Shown here: one piece after another, positions 51,368-61,123 of the stretch | How the letters are laid out: the number at the start of each line of letters is the position of its first letter | How positions within the stretch are numbered: position 1 is the first letter of the stretch | NCBI RefSeq assembly: GCF_900176365.1 | Contig: NZ_FWXY01000020.1 | Location: 1-64,000, forward strand | Direction: 5' to 3' | Origin: Desulfocicer vacuolatum DSM 3385 | Lineage (GTDB): Bacteria > Desulfobacterota > Desulfobacteria > Desulfobacterales > Desulfobacteraceae | Length of the DNA: 64,000 bases | The notes under the pieces: generated by a model | What the model saw: the letters and a program-made list of their open reading frames with translations, nothing else | Databases searched by the model: none | What the model was told of the DNA's origin: nothing | Position numbers and translations under genes: made by a program

Positions 51368-51709
51368 TTATTTTGTTTTATCGCCCTTAACAATACCCAG
51401 CATGACCCGGTAAGGACCAGGGGTTCCCGGGGGCAGCAAGCCCAAACGGTCACCATCCTGGATAACAGTGTCAAAAGGTTTTATCAGGCCATTGAGAAAA
51501 ACCCCCTCCACATCTTTCTGTTGAAGTTTCAACCTTGCCAGCAAATCGTTTATGGTGCTTCCCCGGGGAATTTTCTGGGTAACGTTATAATAATCAAATC
51601 CGTTTTTGTTCAGTTTCTTTTGCAAAAAGGAGAAAGCGTTAAAGGTGATTTTGATGAATTTTTCATTATCCTCTGTCCCGGCATCGGTTTTGTGGTTTGG
51701 AGGTGTCAT
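51368..51709 (-). CDS. MoaD/ThiS-like ubiquitin-fold protein without terminal Gly-Gly
   Basis: A 113-residue protein with a beta-grasp pattern: FIKITFNAFSFLQKKL, then IPRGSTINDLLARL, then GVFLNGLIKPFDTVIQDGDR and LGLLPP. MoaD and ThiS are sulfur carriers ending in Gly-Gly. Here the fold is followed by GTPGPYRVMLGI and a polar tail with no GG end, so thiocarboxylate chemistry would need processing or is absent. Similar proteins occur near tungsten or molybdenum enzymes, none of which is visible here. It is convergent with the regulator remnant. Confidence 0.65.
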   Translation of the reverse strand: MTPPNHKTDAGTEDNEKFIKITFNAFSFLQKKLNKNGFDYYNVTQKIPRGSTINDLLARLKLQQKDVEGVFLNGLIKPFDTVIQDGDRLGLLPPGTPGPYRVMLGIVKGDKTK

Positions 51710-51830
51710 TTAATTGTTTCCTGTATATCTATATTATTTCAACTTCACTTTCACTTCCCCATTGGACTGAACCTGAAAAGCAAGGACCGGGGTAAACCAT
51801 TGTGATGGCGGATAATCCTGGATTCTTTTT

Positions 51831-51890
51831 TATATGAAAAGGCAGTCTCCAAGGCAACCTCAGCAGAGCCGCTCCCCCCCCGATGGGCAA
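51831..51890 (-). repeat. Half copy of repeat family A (A5, inverted)
   Basis: The reverse complement of the right half of family A: ATTGCCCATCGGGG, GGCTCTGCTGAGGTTGCC, CTTTTCATATA. It directly abuts a B unit, showing a composite. Confidence 0.7.
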
Positions 51891-51904
51891 TATCAAATGC
51901 CTCC

Positions 51905-51987
51905 CAGATCTGGGACGTATATCATGCTTTGTTGTGGGCAGAGCCGGATCAGAACACGGTCTGCCCATGGCCGTTATGAGAAGATGC
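51905..51987 (-). repeat. Repeat family B unit (minus orientation)
   Basis: CTTTGTTGTGGGCAGAGCC, GGATCAGAACACGG, TCTGCCCATGGCCGTTAT. It is fused to A5 and ends at the stop codon of the methyltransferase gene. Confidence 0.75.
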
Positions 51988-51989
51988 CG

Positions 51990-52814
51990 CTATTTAATGA
52001 AAATGGCTTCCATAAGGCGAATTCTATCTTCGTCAATATTGGCACTCATGGTATTGCCAAAGGATTTTCCATTGTCACCAAAAATGATATGGGGACCCAA
52101 AGGTGATGGGGTTTCTGTTTGCTTTTTAAAGGCCGCTTTAACCCGTTCCCACCATTTTTTTGCCTGATCCGTGCGATTTTCTGATAAACGGCAGGTAAAG
52201 TCATTTTTCAGAATCAATGCCTCCATTTCCGGCCATGGCATCAGAACGGAAATATCCTCGTGGGCAGCCCAGGGCACCGGTAGATGGATGGGGGTATTGG
52301 CACCCTGAACGATTTCATGGAGAACCATCATGCCGCCGGGTTTAAGGATTCGCATGAATTCTTTAAAAGCGGCATCTTTATCGTCAATATTCATGAGGGT
52401 ATGCTGGCACCATACGGCATCAAAGGAATTGGATTGCAGACCCGTGTTCAGGATATTGCCCTGGGAATAGGTGATGGCATCATCAAGGCCTGTGGAGTGG
52501 GTCAATTTTTCTGCCACTTCAATGAAGTCCGGTACAAGGTCCATGCCGGTGACCTTAAAACCGCACTCCCGGGCTAAAAGTCGGCAGGAGCCCCCGATGC
52601 CGCACCCGGCGTCCAGAACTTTTGTTCCCGGGGGAAGTGCTGTTGTTCGGGCCAGTTCCAGGGTTGCCATGTGCCCACCTGTGTGCAGCTGGTCAATAAC
52701 AGCAAGATCTTTTAATTGCAAGTTGTCCATATCTTTCCCGGCCTGGGTAAGGGCGGTGAATATTTTGCTGCAAAGATTTTCAGAACCATAGTGCCGGTTG
52801 ATTTCAGTCTCCAT
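51990..52814 (-). CDS. SAM-dependent methyltransferase (class I)
   Basis: A 274-residue Rossmann-fold methyltransferase. Motif I is VLDAGCGIGGSCRLLA (about 69-84), motif II is VTGMDLVPDFI, and ILKPGGMMVLHEIV is motif III with post-motif region. It resembles UbiE/sterol/sarcosine-type small-molecule methyltransferases. The substrate cannot be assigned. It stands alone, and GGAGATTC precedes the ATG. Confidence 0.85.
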   Translation of the reverse strand: METEINRHYGSENLCSKIFTALTQAGKDMDNLQLKDLAVIDQLHTGGHMATLELARTTALPPGTKVLDAGCGIGGSCRLLARECGFKVTGMDLVPDFIEVAEKLTHSTGLDDAITYSQGNILNTGLQSNSFDAVWCQHTLMNIDDKDAAFKEFMRILKPGGMMVLHEIVQGANTPIHLPVPWAAHEDISVLMPWPEMEALILKNDFTCRLSENRTDQAKKWWERVKAAFKKQTETPSPLGPHIIFGDNGKSFGNTMSANIDEDRIRLMEAIFIK

Positions 52815-53022
52815 TGAATCTCCTTTTTTTTCGTATCCCGCTTTTAAGGCTATTGGCGGAAAAGAATATGCCGGGATGCGCAGGATTTTTATTCACATTA
52901 CAGGCCAATTTTCCATGCATAGGGATTTCATATATGGAAAGATTGACCTGGAAGACAAGTAAAAAAACAGGCAGACCGGAATGTTTTTGACAAAATAGGC
53001 TAAGGTCACATGATGCCAACTA

Positions 53023-53817
53023 TCATGCACAATATTCTTCAATAATATCATTCATTTTACCCGTTAAATCGGGTAAATCTTTTTTCTGCACTAAAAAATT
53101 CACCATGGTTTCATCGGTGCCCATCATTTCAGAAAGATGCCCGAACACTCCTTTGGCCTTGCGATCCACTTCCATGAAGATCTGGATGGAATCCTCAAAA
53201 GGCTTGAACACCAGTTCAATTTCATCAAGCCTGTTTTTAAAACTTCCTTTAACAGGTTTGAGTTCAAATTCCTGGACAAAGGGAACCCTCATATCCATGG
53301 CTGCCGGGGCCGGTTCACATACCACTTCACTGATTTCAAACCCAAGTTCCATTGCAGCGTCCAGCACCCTTTCTGCCAGGGGATGGGGGGTCACATTTAA
53401 GTAGTCTTTATCTCCGGGGTCAATGGCCATTTTAATGTCCAGACCGGTTTCCACCCAGGTGACGGTTTTCCCGGCAGTGGCCGGGGTGTCCCATGGCAAT
53501 GTAAAGTTGAGATCAAAGCTGACGCTTTCCTCCGGATTCAGTGTAAATGGTTCGGAGATCTGAAGGCGCATGATTTCAGCAGTTCGGGTTACATCAACTT
53601 CCGTTTCTTCATCATCCTCACCAATTTCCACTTCATCTTCATAGGTGCTTTTAATTTTGATATAAACAGTGTCAATGTCCTGGGTCACTTTGCCGCCGGT
53701 GATGTTGACCACTCCTTCCACGGGCTGACCGGGAACAAAAACATTGTTAAACAGCTCTGTTTCCACGGTTGCCGATCCGATGCCCACCTTTGAAAGAATG
53801 TTTTTAAAAAATGACAT
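53023..53817 (-). CDS. Spo0M (SpoOM) family arrestin-like protein
   Basis: A 264-residue protein beginning FFKNILSKVGIGSATVET and containing FVPGQPVEGVVNITGGK, both typical of the sporulation-control protein Spo0M family with its arrestin-like beta sandwiches. A helical C-terminal region ends DIIEEYCA. In Bacillus Spo0M affects sporulation and membrane or cytoskeleton interactions; in non-sporulating Gram-negatives the role is unknown. AGGAAAAC precedes the start. Confidence 0.88.
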   Translation of the reverse strand: MSFFKNILSKVGIGSATVETELFNNVFVPGQPVEGVVNITGGKVTQDIDTVYIKIKSTYEDEVEIGEDDEETEVDVTRTAEIMRLQISEPFTLNPEESVSFDLNFTLPWDTPATAGKTVTWVETGLDIKMAIDPGDKDYLNVTPHPLAERVLDAAMELGFEISEVVCEPAPAAMDMRVPFVQEFELKPVKGSFKNRLDEIELVFKPFEDSIQIFMEVDRKAKGVFGHLSEMMGTDETMVNFLVQKKDLPDLTGKMNDIIEEYCA

Positions 53818-54083
53818 AATAGTTTTCCTTGTCTTAAATCGTTTGTTTTTCAGCTTTAAAAAAATGATTCAAAATGTTTGAGGTTTTGATTAAATTTTTT
53901 ATAAATAGCTGTTTTGTCAGGAAAGGTAAACTCCGGAGAGTAAAAGTTCCATGGAAAATTTGTTGCAGGTGGATGTGTCAGTGTTAGTTACCATTTAAAT
54001 CCCCTTTGCTAAACGGTATGAGTTCATTGGCTCCTTCTATCAGAAATTGAAGATAAAAATCAAGCCATGGCTCATTCTAATGT

Positions 54084-54262
54084 TATAACCGCCACGGGCG
54101 GACCGTTTTCTGATCCGGCTCTGCCCACAACAAAGGTAGAAATACTCCACATATTTACGGAATATTTCATATAAACCGCCACGGGCGGACCGTATTCTGA
54201 TTCGGTTCCGTCCACAACGAAGCTTGAAATACGCCTCTGATTGGCGGAGTATTTCATATAAA
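54084..54262 (+). repeat. Two tandem repeat family B units
   Basis: Two adjacent units of about 90 bp (54084-54174 and 54175-54262). Each has ATAAACCGCCACGGGCGGACC-type starts (partly shown), CTGATCCGGCT, TGCCCACAACAAAG, and a terminal hairpin GAAATAC...GTATTTC followed by ATATAA. This is the clearest copy for defining the family. The rest of 53818-54738 holds partial units at 54533-54570, a further unit at 54617-54716 and no gene. Confidence 0.85.
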
Positions 54263-54616
54263 AATTATCAAGACAACACTCATAGTTATTTTTTATTTGT
54301 TCAAAATAAAGCATGAAAGTGATTTGGGGGTTGGTCATACCGTGGGGCTTTGTGTGATAAAATTTTATTTTTGCCTATAGTGGGCCAGCTTATGATCAAT
54401 CTCGTAATTTTAGATTCATCTTAATGTTCTTAATAAAACACAACACTTGACTTGCGTTTGAAATTTCATTGGTTTACTATTCTTTTTGTTCGCCAAATAT
54501 TGGCGATGGCCATGCTTTATTTTGATTTTAGATAACTGCCATGGGTAGACGCTTGTTTGATTTTGACCTGTTTACAGTAACGTTTGAAACTCTATCTTGT
54601 TTGCCGGATTTTTTTA

Positions 54617-54716
54617 TAACCGCCATGGGCGGACCTTATTTTGACCTCGATCTGCCCACAATAAATATAGCAATGCTCCACAGATTTCAAATTTACGGAG
54701 TATTTCATATAAATTC
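54617..54716 (+). repeat. Repeat family B unit in the leader of the beta-CASP gene
   Basis: ATAACCGCCATGGGCGGACC, then GATCTGCCCACAATAAATA, then ACGGAGTATTTCATATAAA. It ends about 13 bases before TAAGGAGG, the ribosome binding site of the 54739 gene. Confidence 0.8.
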
Positions 54717-54738
54717 ATTTTATATAAGGAGGCGCTTC

Positions 54739-56316
54739 ATGCATGTAACTTTTTACGGCGCTGCCAGGGAAGTGACCGGCTCCATGCATATGATCAGCAC
54801 GGAAAACGACAGGGTATTACTGGATTGCGGACTTTTCCAAGGCCGCAGAAAAGATACCTGGGAAAAAAATAAAGTCATCGCCTTTGATCCCACCATCCTG
54901 ACCAATGTGGTGCTCTCCCATGCTCACATAGACCATTCCGGCAGAATTCCCCTGCTGGTGAAAAAGAATTTTAACGGCCGGGTTATCACCACCCGGGGCA
55001 CCCTGGATGTATGCGGTTATCTTTTGCCGGATTCTGCGCACATTCAGGAGTCCGACGCCGATTATCTTAATTACAAGACCGCCCGTGCCGCCCTGCGGAC
55101 CCATGGTAAAAAAGGAGTGGCCGATGATTTGACTCACCGGGAGGCCAGCCAGGTTAAAAAACTGCTGAAAAAAGGAAATAACAGGCTCAACCGCCAGACC
55201 ATCCTTGAACTTGGCAATCAGTATGGTTTAAAGCAGGTGGAACCCCTTTATGGTGAAGAAGATGCCCGTCATGCCCTGGGAATTTTTTCCGGTGTACCTT
55301 ACAGAACCCCTGTCACCGTTGGAGAGGACATGACCTGTACCTTTTACGAAGCAGGTCATATTCTCGGATCGGCCATCAGTATTATTCGTTGCGGAAGGGG
55401 GGCTGAACAGAAAACCATCTGTTTCACAGGGGACCTGGGGCGATTTGGCATGCCCATTTTAAAGGATCCCTGCACAAACTTTAATGAAGAAGACAGAAAC
55501 ATTGATCTGCTGATAACGGAAAGCACCTATGGGGATCGCCTCCATGAAACCGCAGAAGATCTCCATTCCCGGATGATTCAGGAGCTCAATGCTGCCCATG
55601 ACAAAAATGGATCTGTGGTGATTCCCTCCTTTGCCCTGGGCCGTGCCCAGGAGATTCTTTATGTTATCCACGAATTATACGAAAAAAATCTGGTTCCCCG
55701 CATGCCGGTGTATGTGGACAGCCCGCTTACCGCATCATTGACCAAGGTGTTTGGGGAGCATCCTGAACTTTACGACAATGAGACCCACAAAGCATTTCTT
55801 GAAAAAGGTCTTAATCCCTTTTTGTTTGATAAAGTCAACTTTGTCAGTTCAGTGGATGAATCCATGGAGTTGATGCGAAAAAAAGAGCCTTGTATTGTCA
55901 TCTCTGCATCGGGTATGTGCGAAGTGGGGCGTATTCTACATCATCTTCGTTATAGAATTCATAATCCCAATAATACTATTCTCATTGTGGGGTTCATGGC
56001 CCAGCACACCCTGGGACGTCACATTCTTGAGTTGAGCCAAGCCTATGAGACCAGGGGAAGAAAGGGGGAGGTGCCCACGGTGAAAATTCTGGGTAAAGAA
56101 TATCCCTTAAAGGCCCGGGTGGTGCGTCTGGGGGGATTCAGTGCCCATGCAGATAAAAACGAAATGATGCGTTTTATAAAACAGTCTAATCTGAAGATTA
56201 AACGGGCAGCCGTGGTTCACGGTGAGGAAAACGCTTCTTTGAAATTTGCAGAACTGCTCAGAACCCATGCCATTGATGCCAGGGTACCGAAGCGTGGGGA
56301 GACCATTAAAGTGTAA
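54739..56316 (+). CDS. MBL-fold beta-CASP RNA-processing exonuclease-like protein
   Basis: A 525-residue metallo-beta-lactamase fold protein of the CPSF73/YSH1-like group. LSHAHIDHSGRIP holds the HxHxDH zinc motif (about 60-70), FTGDLGRFG the metal-binding Asp, DSPLTASLT the beta-CASP region and GFSAHADKNE the final His motif. Such enzymes process or degrade RNA. I start at MHVTFYG because AAGGAGG is seven bases upstream. The open frame extends 198 bases further but that part is family B repeat. It is probably a single-gene unit. Confidence 0.9.
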   Translation: MHVTFYGAAREVTGSMHMISTENDRVLLDCGLFQGRRKDTWEKNKVIAFDPTILTNVVLSHAHIDHSGRIPLLVKKNFNGRVITTRGTLDVCGYLLPDSAHIQESDADYLNYKTARAALRTHGKKGVADDLTHREASQVKKLLKKGNNRLNRQTILELGNQYGLKQVEPLYGEEDARHALGIFSGVPYRTPVTVGEDMTCTFYEAGHILGSAISIIRCGRGAEQKTICFTGDLGRFGMPILKDPCTNFNEEDRNIDLLITESTYGDRLHETAEDLHSRMIQELNAAHDKNGSVVIPSFALGRAQEILYVIHELYEKNLVPRMPVYVDSPLTASLTKVFGEHPELYDNETHKAFLEKGLNPFLFDKVNFVSSVDESMELMRKKEPCIVISASGMCEVGRILHHLRYRIHNPNNTILIVGFMAQHTLGRHILELSQAYETRGRKGEVPTVKILGKEYPLKARVVRLGGFSAHADKNEMMRFIKQSNLKIKRAAVVHGEENASLKFAELLRTHAIDARVPKRGETIKV

Positions 56317-56452
56317 CCTTAATTCATTAACTGGGGATGGTTTCTGTAGGTAAATTGTTTGGATAAACTTTTGCAGATTCATCCCCTGTCAGTGCTGTTC
56401 ACACTCTGTTAAGTGCTGTGATCCGGTCCTGTTTTTTTGTCATCATAATTCC

Positions 56453-56481
56453 TTGACAAGGAATGATAAAGATTGTAAAAA
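56453..56481 (+). promoter_or_regulatory. Promoter of the TetR gene at 56540
   Basis: TTGACA, a 17-base spacer and TAAAAA. The predicted start near 56488 coincides with the first base of the operator-like palindrome. Confidence 0.55.
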
Positions 56482-56487
56482 AAAGAA

Positions 56488-56505
56488 TGACTGAGCGCTC
56501 GTTCA
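56488..56505 (+). promoter_or_regulatory. TetR-type operator palindrome
   Basis: TGACTGAGCGCTCGTTCA is an imperfect palindrome centred on GAGCGCTC. It resembles operators of TetR regulators of fatty acid metabolism. It lies at the predicted transcription start of the TetR gene, consistent with autorepression. Confidence 0.6.
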
Positions 56506-56539
56506 ACAACCTTCTTGGGTCACTGGAGACGAAGCCGTT

Positions 56540-57202
56540 TTGAAACGTAATCAAAAAAAGAAGCTGATGGATGACAATGGGGTTCCCACCCAGATAAAAA
56601 ATCCGGATCTTGTCCGTGAGAGAAGGCGACAGATTGTCGATTCCACGGTCCATCTGTTTGTGGAACATGGGTATCATAAAACCACCACCCGAATGATTGC
56701 AAAGGAAGCCGGGTTTTCCATTGGATCATTATATGAGTATGTGGGGTCCAAGGAAGATGTGCTGTACTTGGTGTGTGAAGCCATACACATTGAGGTGAAT
56801 AAAGCTGTTGAAGAGACCTTGTCCTGTTCTGAACAGGGGGCAAAAACCCTTACCGAGGCCATCCGGGAATTCTTTCTGGTGTGTGAAAGGATGAATGACC
56901 ATATCCTGCTCATGTACCATGTGACCCAATTTCTTCCTGACAAATGGAAGAAAAAAGTGCTGGAGAATGAACTGGGAATCACAGATATTTTCATTGGTTT
57001 GCTCACGCGCCTTTCAGGTACAGGGGATATTCCTGTCCTTGATTCCAAAACCATTTCCCTTGTGGGACACAATATTTCCGTTTTGGGCCAGATGTGGGCC
57101 TTTCGGCGATGGGTGCTTGCCAAACAATTTTCCATACATGAATACAGTGAGTTGCAGACTCGTTTTATTTTGGGGTTGATTTTCCAGCAAAAAAAGTCAT
57201 GA
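56540..57202 (+). CDS. TetR-family regulator upstream of the IcmF mutase
   Basis: A regulator of about 220 residues. The helix-turn-helix is HKTTTRMIAKEAGFSIGSLY followed by EYVGSKEDVLYL. The N-terminus carries about 35 extra residues before the domain. A TTG start with GGAG 11 bases upstream is used here; an ATG at 56567 is the alternative. The following gene encodes an acyl-CoA mutase, so acyl-CoA sensing is a reasonable inference. Two more acyl-CoA genes follow and could share regulation. Confidence 0.85.
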   Translation: MKRNQKKKLMDDNGVPTQIKNPDLVRERRRQIVDSTVHLFVEHGYHKTTTRMIAKEAGFSIGSLYEYVGSKEDVLYLVCEAIHIEVNKAVEETLSCSEQGAKTLTEAIREFFLVCERMNDHILLMYHVTQFLPDKWKKKVLENELGITDIFIGLLTRLSGTGDIPVLDSKTISLVGHNISVLGQMWAFRRWVLAKQFSIHEYSELQTRFILGLIFQQKKS

Positions 57203-57254
57203 GTCCTCTGCTTTAAAAATTGGGTGGTTTTTTTACCTCCCCCCTTTGCCTGCC

Positions 57255-57352
57255 AATTTTTTGTGCGGGTTGCGGGGACTCTTCTGATTTCTATCCGCCC
57301 ACAGCAAAGCTTAAAAAATTTCCCAGGTTTGCCGGGAGTTTCTTATAAAAAA
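57255..57352 (+). repeat. Diverged repeat family B unit in the IcmF leader
   Basis: GTGCGGGTTGCGGGGACTC, then CCGCCCACAGCAAAGCTT, then CGGGAGTTTCTTATAAA. It ends a few bases before AAGGAG of the icmF gene, the same placement as at 13128 and 54617. Confidence 0.6.
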
Positions 57353-57366
57353 AACAAGGAGATGTG

Positions 57367-60300
57367 ATGAGCGTTATTGAAGAGATTTATAAACCCGAAA
57401 ATGCGGTAAGGGTGGTCACGGCCACCTCCCTTTTTGACGGCCACGATGCATCCATAAATATCATGCGGCGGATGCTGCAGGACTCCGGCGCAGAGGTGAT
57501 TCACATCGGTCATAGCCGTTCTGCAGAAGAGGTGGTACAAGCTGCCATAGAAGAGGATGCCCAGGGAATAGCTGTCTCCAGTTACCAGGGTGGACACGTG
57601 GAGTTCTTCAAATACATTGTGGATCTTCTCAAGGAAAGAGATGTGTCCCATATTAAAGTGTTCGGCGGTGGCGGCGGCGTTATTATTCCTTCGGAAATAA
57701 AAGAGCTTGAGGCCTATGGGGTTACCCGGATTTATTCCCCGGAAGATGGGGCCAAAATCGGTCTCCAGGGTATTATCAACGATCAGATGAAGAAGATGGA
57801 TTTTTCCACGGTGAATCTTGACAACATTGAATATGAAAAACTCAATGTTGAAGAAAAATATATCACAGCCAATACCATCACCGCTGTCCAGGAGGCCAAG
57901 GTTCAAAATGACGGTTCATTGGAACCCATTATGGAAAAACTGGCACAGATAAAAAACAGTGAAACCCCGCCGGTGATCGGCATCACCGGAACAGGCGGTG
58001 CTGGCAAATCCTCCCTCACCGATGAATTGATTTTACGAATTTTGCGGGATCTTAAGGATGTGCATGTGGCCATCATCAGTTGTGATCCCTCCCGGAGAAA
58101 AACCGGCGGTGCCCTGCTTGGTGATCGTATTCGCATGAACGCCATTGAGACCGGCCGGGTTTACATGCGATCCCTTGCCACCCGGGAAGCCCAATCGGAA
58201 CTGCCCGCTTCTCTTCCGGAAGCCATTGCCGTTGCAAAGGCTTCGGGGTATGATATTGTTATTGCAGAAACCGCAGGTATCGGCCAGGGCGATTCCAGGA
58301 TCATAGATTTGGTTGATATTGCCATCTATGTCATGACAGCAGAGTTTGGTGCTCCCTCTCAGCTGGAAAAAATCGATATGCTTGATTATGCCGATCTGGT
58401 GGTGGTGAATAAATTTGAAAAAAGGGGCAGTGAAGATGCTGTACAGGATGTGCGAAAGCAGGTTCAGCGAAATCGCAAGGATTGGACCACCCCGTTGGAC
58501 AAGATGCCCGTGTACGGTACCATTGCCTCCCGATTCAATGATGACGGTGTAACCGCTTTTTACCATGGCCTTTTAGATCTCTTAAATGAAAAAACCGGAA
58601 AAGGTTTTGTCACTTCCATTCCCAGAACCGGTGTGACCTGCTCCAGCTCCAAGACAATTATTATTCCATCGGAACGGATTCGATATCTTGCAGAAATTGC
58701 CGATACCGTGCGAAATTACCACAAAGAGACCGAAGAACAGGCCGATGCCCTTCGCAGGCTGTGGCACCTTAAAGAGGCGGAAAAAAGCCTTGGTGGATCT
58801 GATGTGGCCAATGTGGTCTCTCAGTTTAAGGATGCCATTGCAGGTGCCGAAGCCAAGGTTGATCCGGAAACCCAGAAAATTCTTGAAGAGTGGTATGTGG
58901 TCAAGGAAGCTTATTCCAAAGATGAACTCTCCTACCAGGTTCGGGGAAAAGAGATCAAGTTGCCCCTTTATACAGAATCCTTGAGTCATTCCAAGATTCC
59001 CAAGGTGTGTGTGCCGGCATATAAAGATCCCGGCGAAGCCTTGAAATTCATGCGCAAAGAAAATGTTCCCGGTCGTTATCCCTACACTGCAGGGGTTTTT
59101 CCCTTGAAACGTGTGGATGAAGATCCCACCCGCATGTTTGCAGGGGAGGGCGGTCCCGGAGATACCAATAAGCGTTTTAAACTGCTTTCCAGTGCCTATC
59201 CTGCCAAGCGACTTTCAACAGCCTTTGACTCCGTAACTCTGTACGGCTATGATCCTGCTGTACGGCCTGATATTTATGGTAAAATCGGAAATTCCGGTGT
59301 GAGTATCTGTACCTTGGAAGACATGAAGCTTCTGTATGACGGGTTTGATCTGTGCGCACCCAACACCTCTGTGTCCATGACGGTGAACGGGCCGGCCCCC
59401 ATGATGCTTGCCATGTTCATGAACACCGCCATTTCCCAGCAGATGGAAGTGTTCCGGGAAAAGGAGGGAAGAGAACCCGGGGATGAAGAGACCCAAGAGA
59501 TCCGCCAACGGGCCATTTCCAGTGTGCGCGGCACGGTACAAGCCGATATTCTAAAAGAAGATCAGGGCCAGAACACTTGTATTTTCTCCATTGAGTTTGC
59601 CCTTAAAATGATGGGGGATATCCAGCAGTTCTTTATTGATAATGCCATTCGTAATTTTTATTCAGTGTCCATATCCGGGTATCACATTGCAGAGGCCGGT
59701 GCCAATCCCATTACCCAGCTGGCCTTGACCCTGTCCAACGGATTTACCTATGTGGAATATTATTTGTCCCGGGGTATGCATATAGATGATTTTGCACCGT
59801 CTCTTTCTTTTTTCTTTTCCAACGGCATGGACCCGGAATACACTGTGATTGGCCGGGTGGCCCGGCGTATCTGGGCCGTGGCCATGAAATACCTGTACAA
59901 GGGCAATGAGCAGTCCCAGAAACTGAAATACCATATCCAGACTTCAGGACGCTCCCTGCACAGCCAGGATATTCAGTTCAATGATATCAGGACCACCCTT
60001 CAGGGACTATGTGCCATCTATGATAACTGCAACAGTCTTCATACCAATGCATTTGATGAAGCCATAACCACCCCCTCCAGTGAGTCTGTGCGCCGGGCCC
60101 TGGCAGTACAGCTGATTATCAACCGGGAGTGGGGACTTGCCAAGAACGAGAATCCCCTCCAGGGCAGTTTTATTGTGGATGAACTCACCGATCTGGTGGA
60201 AGAAGCTGTTTTAATGGAGTTTGAGCGCATCACCGAAAGGGGAGGGGTTTTGGGTGCCATGGAGTCCGGATACCAGCGGGGTAAAATCCAGGAAGAATCC

Positions 60301-60633
60301 ATGTACTATGAATTGCTCAAACATTCCGGTAAATATCCCATCATCGGTGTTAACACCTTCATTGATCCCGACGCAGATTATGAGGAAATGACCTCCTGCC
60401 TGGAACTTTCCCGTTCAGATGAATCCCAAAAAGATGAGCAGCTCAGAAGGCTTGCCGCCTTTAAAGAGGCCCATGGCGATGTTGCCGGGGAATCTCTGGC
60501 AAAGCTTCAGCAAACTGCCCTTGAGGGGGGAAATATGTTTGCAGAGTTGATGAATACAGTGCAGCATTGTTCCCTTGGAAGCATTACCCAGGCCCTTTAT
60601 GATGTGGGTGGAAAATATAGACGAAACATGTAA
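57367..60633 (+). CDS. icmF: Fused isobutyryl-CoA mutase-type acyl-CoA mutase (IcmF)
   Basis: A protein of about 1088 residues with three parts in the IcmF order. The N-terminal B12-binding domain has DGHD (24-27) with the cobalt-ligating His26 and FGGGGGVI. The MeaB-like G-protein chaperone has GTGGAGKSS (P-loop, about 208-216) and VVNKFEKRG. The C-terminal radical mutase TIM barrel includes [15 protein letters not shown]. Length and order match IcmF rather than stand-alone methylmalonyl-CoA mutase. It interconverts isobutyryl- and n-butyryl-CoA or related acyl-CoAs using adenosylcobalamin. AAGGAG is at 57356-57361. Confidence 0.92.
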   Translation: MSVIEEIYKPENAVRVVTATSLFDGHDASINIMRRMLQDSGAEVIHIGHSRSAEEVVQAAIEEDAQGIAVSSYQGGHVEFFKYIVDLLKERDVSHIKVFGGGGGVIIPSEIKELEAYGVTRIYSPEDGAKIGLQGIINDQMKKMDFSTVNLDNIEYEKLNVEEKYITANTITAVQEAKVQNDGSLEPIMEKLAQIKNSETPPVIGITGTGGAGKSSLTDELILRILRDLKDVHVAIISCDPSRRKTGGALLGDRIRMNAIETGRVYMRSLATREAQSELPASLPEAIAVAKASGYDIVIAETAGIGQGDSRIIDLVDIAIYVMTAEFGAPSQLEKIDMLDYADLVVVNKFEKRGSEDAVQDVRKQVQRNRKDWTTPLDKMPVYGTIASRFNDDGVTAFYHGLLDLLNEKTGKGFVTSIPRTGVTCSSSKTIIIPSERIRYLAEIADTVRNYHKETEEQADALRRLWHLKEAEKSLGGSDVANVVSQFKDAIAGAEAKVDPETQKILEEWYVVKEAYSKDELSYQVRGKEIKLPLYTESLSHSKIPKVCVPAYKDPGEALKFMRKENVPGRYPYTAGVFPLKRVDEDPTRMFAGEGGPGDTNKRFKLLSSAYPAKRLSTAFDSVTLYGYDPAVRPDIYGKIGNSGVSICTLEDMKLLYDGFDLCAPNTSVSMTVNGPAPMMLAMFMNTAISQQMEVFREKEGREPGDEETQEIRQRAISSVRGTVQADILKEDQGQNTCIFSIEFALKMMGDIQQFFIDNAIRNFYSVSISGYHIAEAGANPITQLALTLSNGFTYVEYYLSRGMHIDDFAPSLSFFFSNGMDPEYTVIGRVARRIWAVAMKYLYKGNEQSQKLKYHIQTSGRSLHSQDIQFNDIRTTLQGLCAIYDNCNSLHTNAFDEAITTPSSESVRRALAVQLIINREWGLAKNENPLQGSFIVDELTDLVEEAVLMEFERITERGGVLGAMESGYQRGKIQEESMYYELLKHSGKYPIIGVNTFIDPDADYEEMTSCLELSRSDESQKDEQLRRLAAFKEAHGDVAGESLAKLQQTALEGGNMFAELMNTVQHCSLGSITQALYDVGGKYRRNM

Positions 60634-60659
60634 AATAGCTGAATAAGAGATATTCTGTT

Positions 60660-60703
60660 GCCGGGGCGATTGTTTTTATTAAATTGTCCCGGCATAATTA
60701 TTT
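60660..60703 (+). terminator. Probable intrinsic terminator after icmF
   Basis: GCCGGGGCGATT and AATTGTCCCGGC form a 12-bp stem with two G-U wobbles and a nine-base loop, followed by the T/A-rich ATAATTATTTTC. Confidence 0.6.
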
Positions 60704-60731
60704 TCACAATGCAAGATTTTGGTTCTTTTTA

Positions 60732-60841
60732 AGGCATCTTTCATACAAATTCAAAAGAAATTTACACTTTTTAGTCAACTTTTCCCGGGAAATGGGTACC
60801 TCTGTCTGAACAGTGTAAAACAGGAATTAAATATGTCTTTT
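60732..60841. repeat. Repeat family C, copy C4
   Basis: Inner arms TTTACACTTTTTAG (60761-60774) and CAGTGTAAAAC (60811-60821) around GGGAAATGGG, with outer arms AAGGCATCTTTCAT and ATTAAATATGTC. The outer part shows that the full element may be about 110 bp. Confidence 0.65.
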
Positions 60842-60879
60842 TAAATGAAAGTTATTCATCTTGTGATGTTTGTCCTAAT

Positions 60880-60957
60880 TTGAAATATTGCCTCAGATGA
60901 TGATAATTAAAAACCTTATAATCTATTGTATTAAGTTCAATTTTATGGTTTTTAATT
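60880..60957 (+). promoter_or_regulatory. Candidate promoter plus hairpin upstream of the thiolase
   Basis: TTGAAA (60880-60885), 16 bases, GATAAT (60902-60907), overlapped by the perfect 11-bp inverted repeat AATTAAAAACC (60905-60915) and GGTTTTTAATT (60947-60957) at the predicted start. It could be an operator or a 5' stem. The remaining bases to 61123 contain nothing else I can support. Confidence 0.4.
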
Positions 60958-61123
60958 GGAGGTAATTTAAATTTCATGGGTTTGATCATAATTTTAGCCA
61001 CTCTTGGCAGTTTATGGCGCAACAAGGACTACCCGCCGCATTGTGATTTGTTTTAAGTAAGCAAAGTAACGTGATTGTTAAACGATATGAAAATCAAAAA
61101 ACTTAAAGGAAATGAGGCTTTAA

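Noticed and set aside
54084-54262. Short tandem repeat that might be a CRISPR array
   Set aside because: There are only two units of about 90 bp with internal hairpins; units also occur singly elsewhere, and no spacers or cas genes are present.
54541-54738. 66-residue N-terminal extension of the beta-CASP gene
   Set aside because: The sequence is family B repeat, and AAGGAGG lies just before the ATG at 54739.
60976-61056. 26-codon ORF preceded by GGAGG
   Set aside because: Spacing to the ATG is too long (about 14 bases), the peptide is very short and nothing supports expression.
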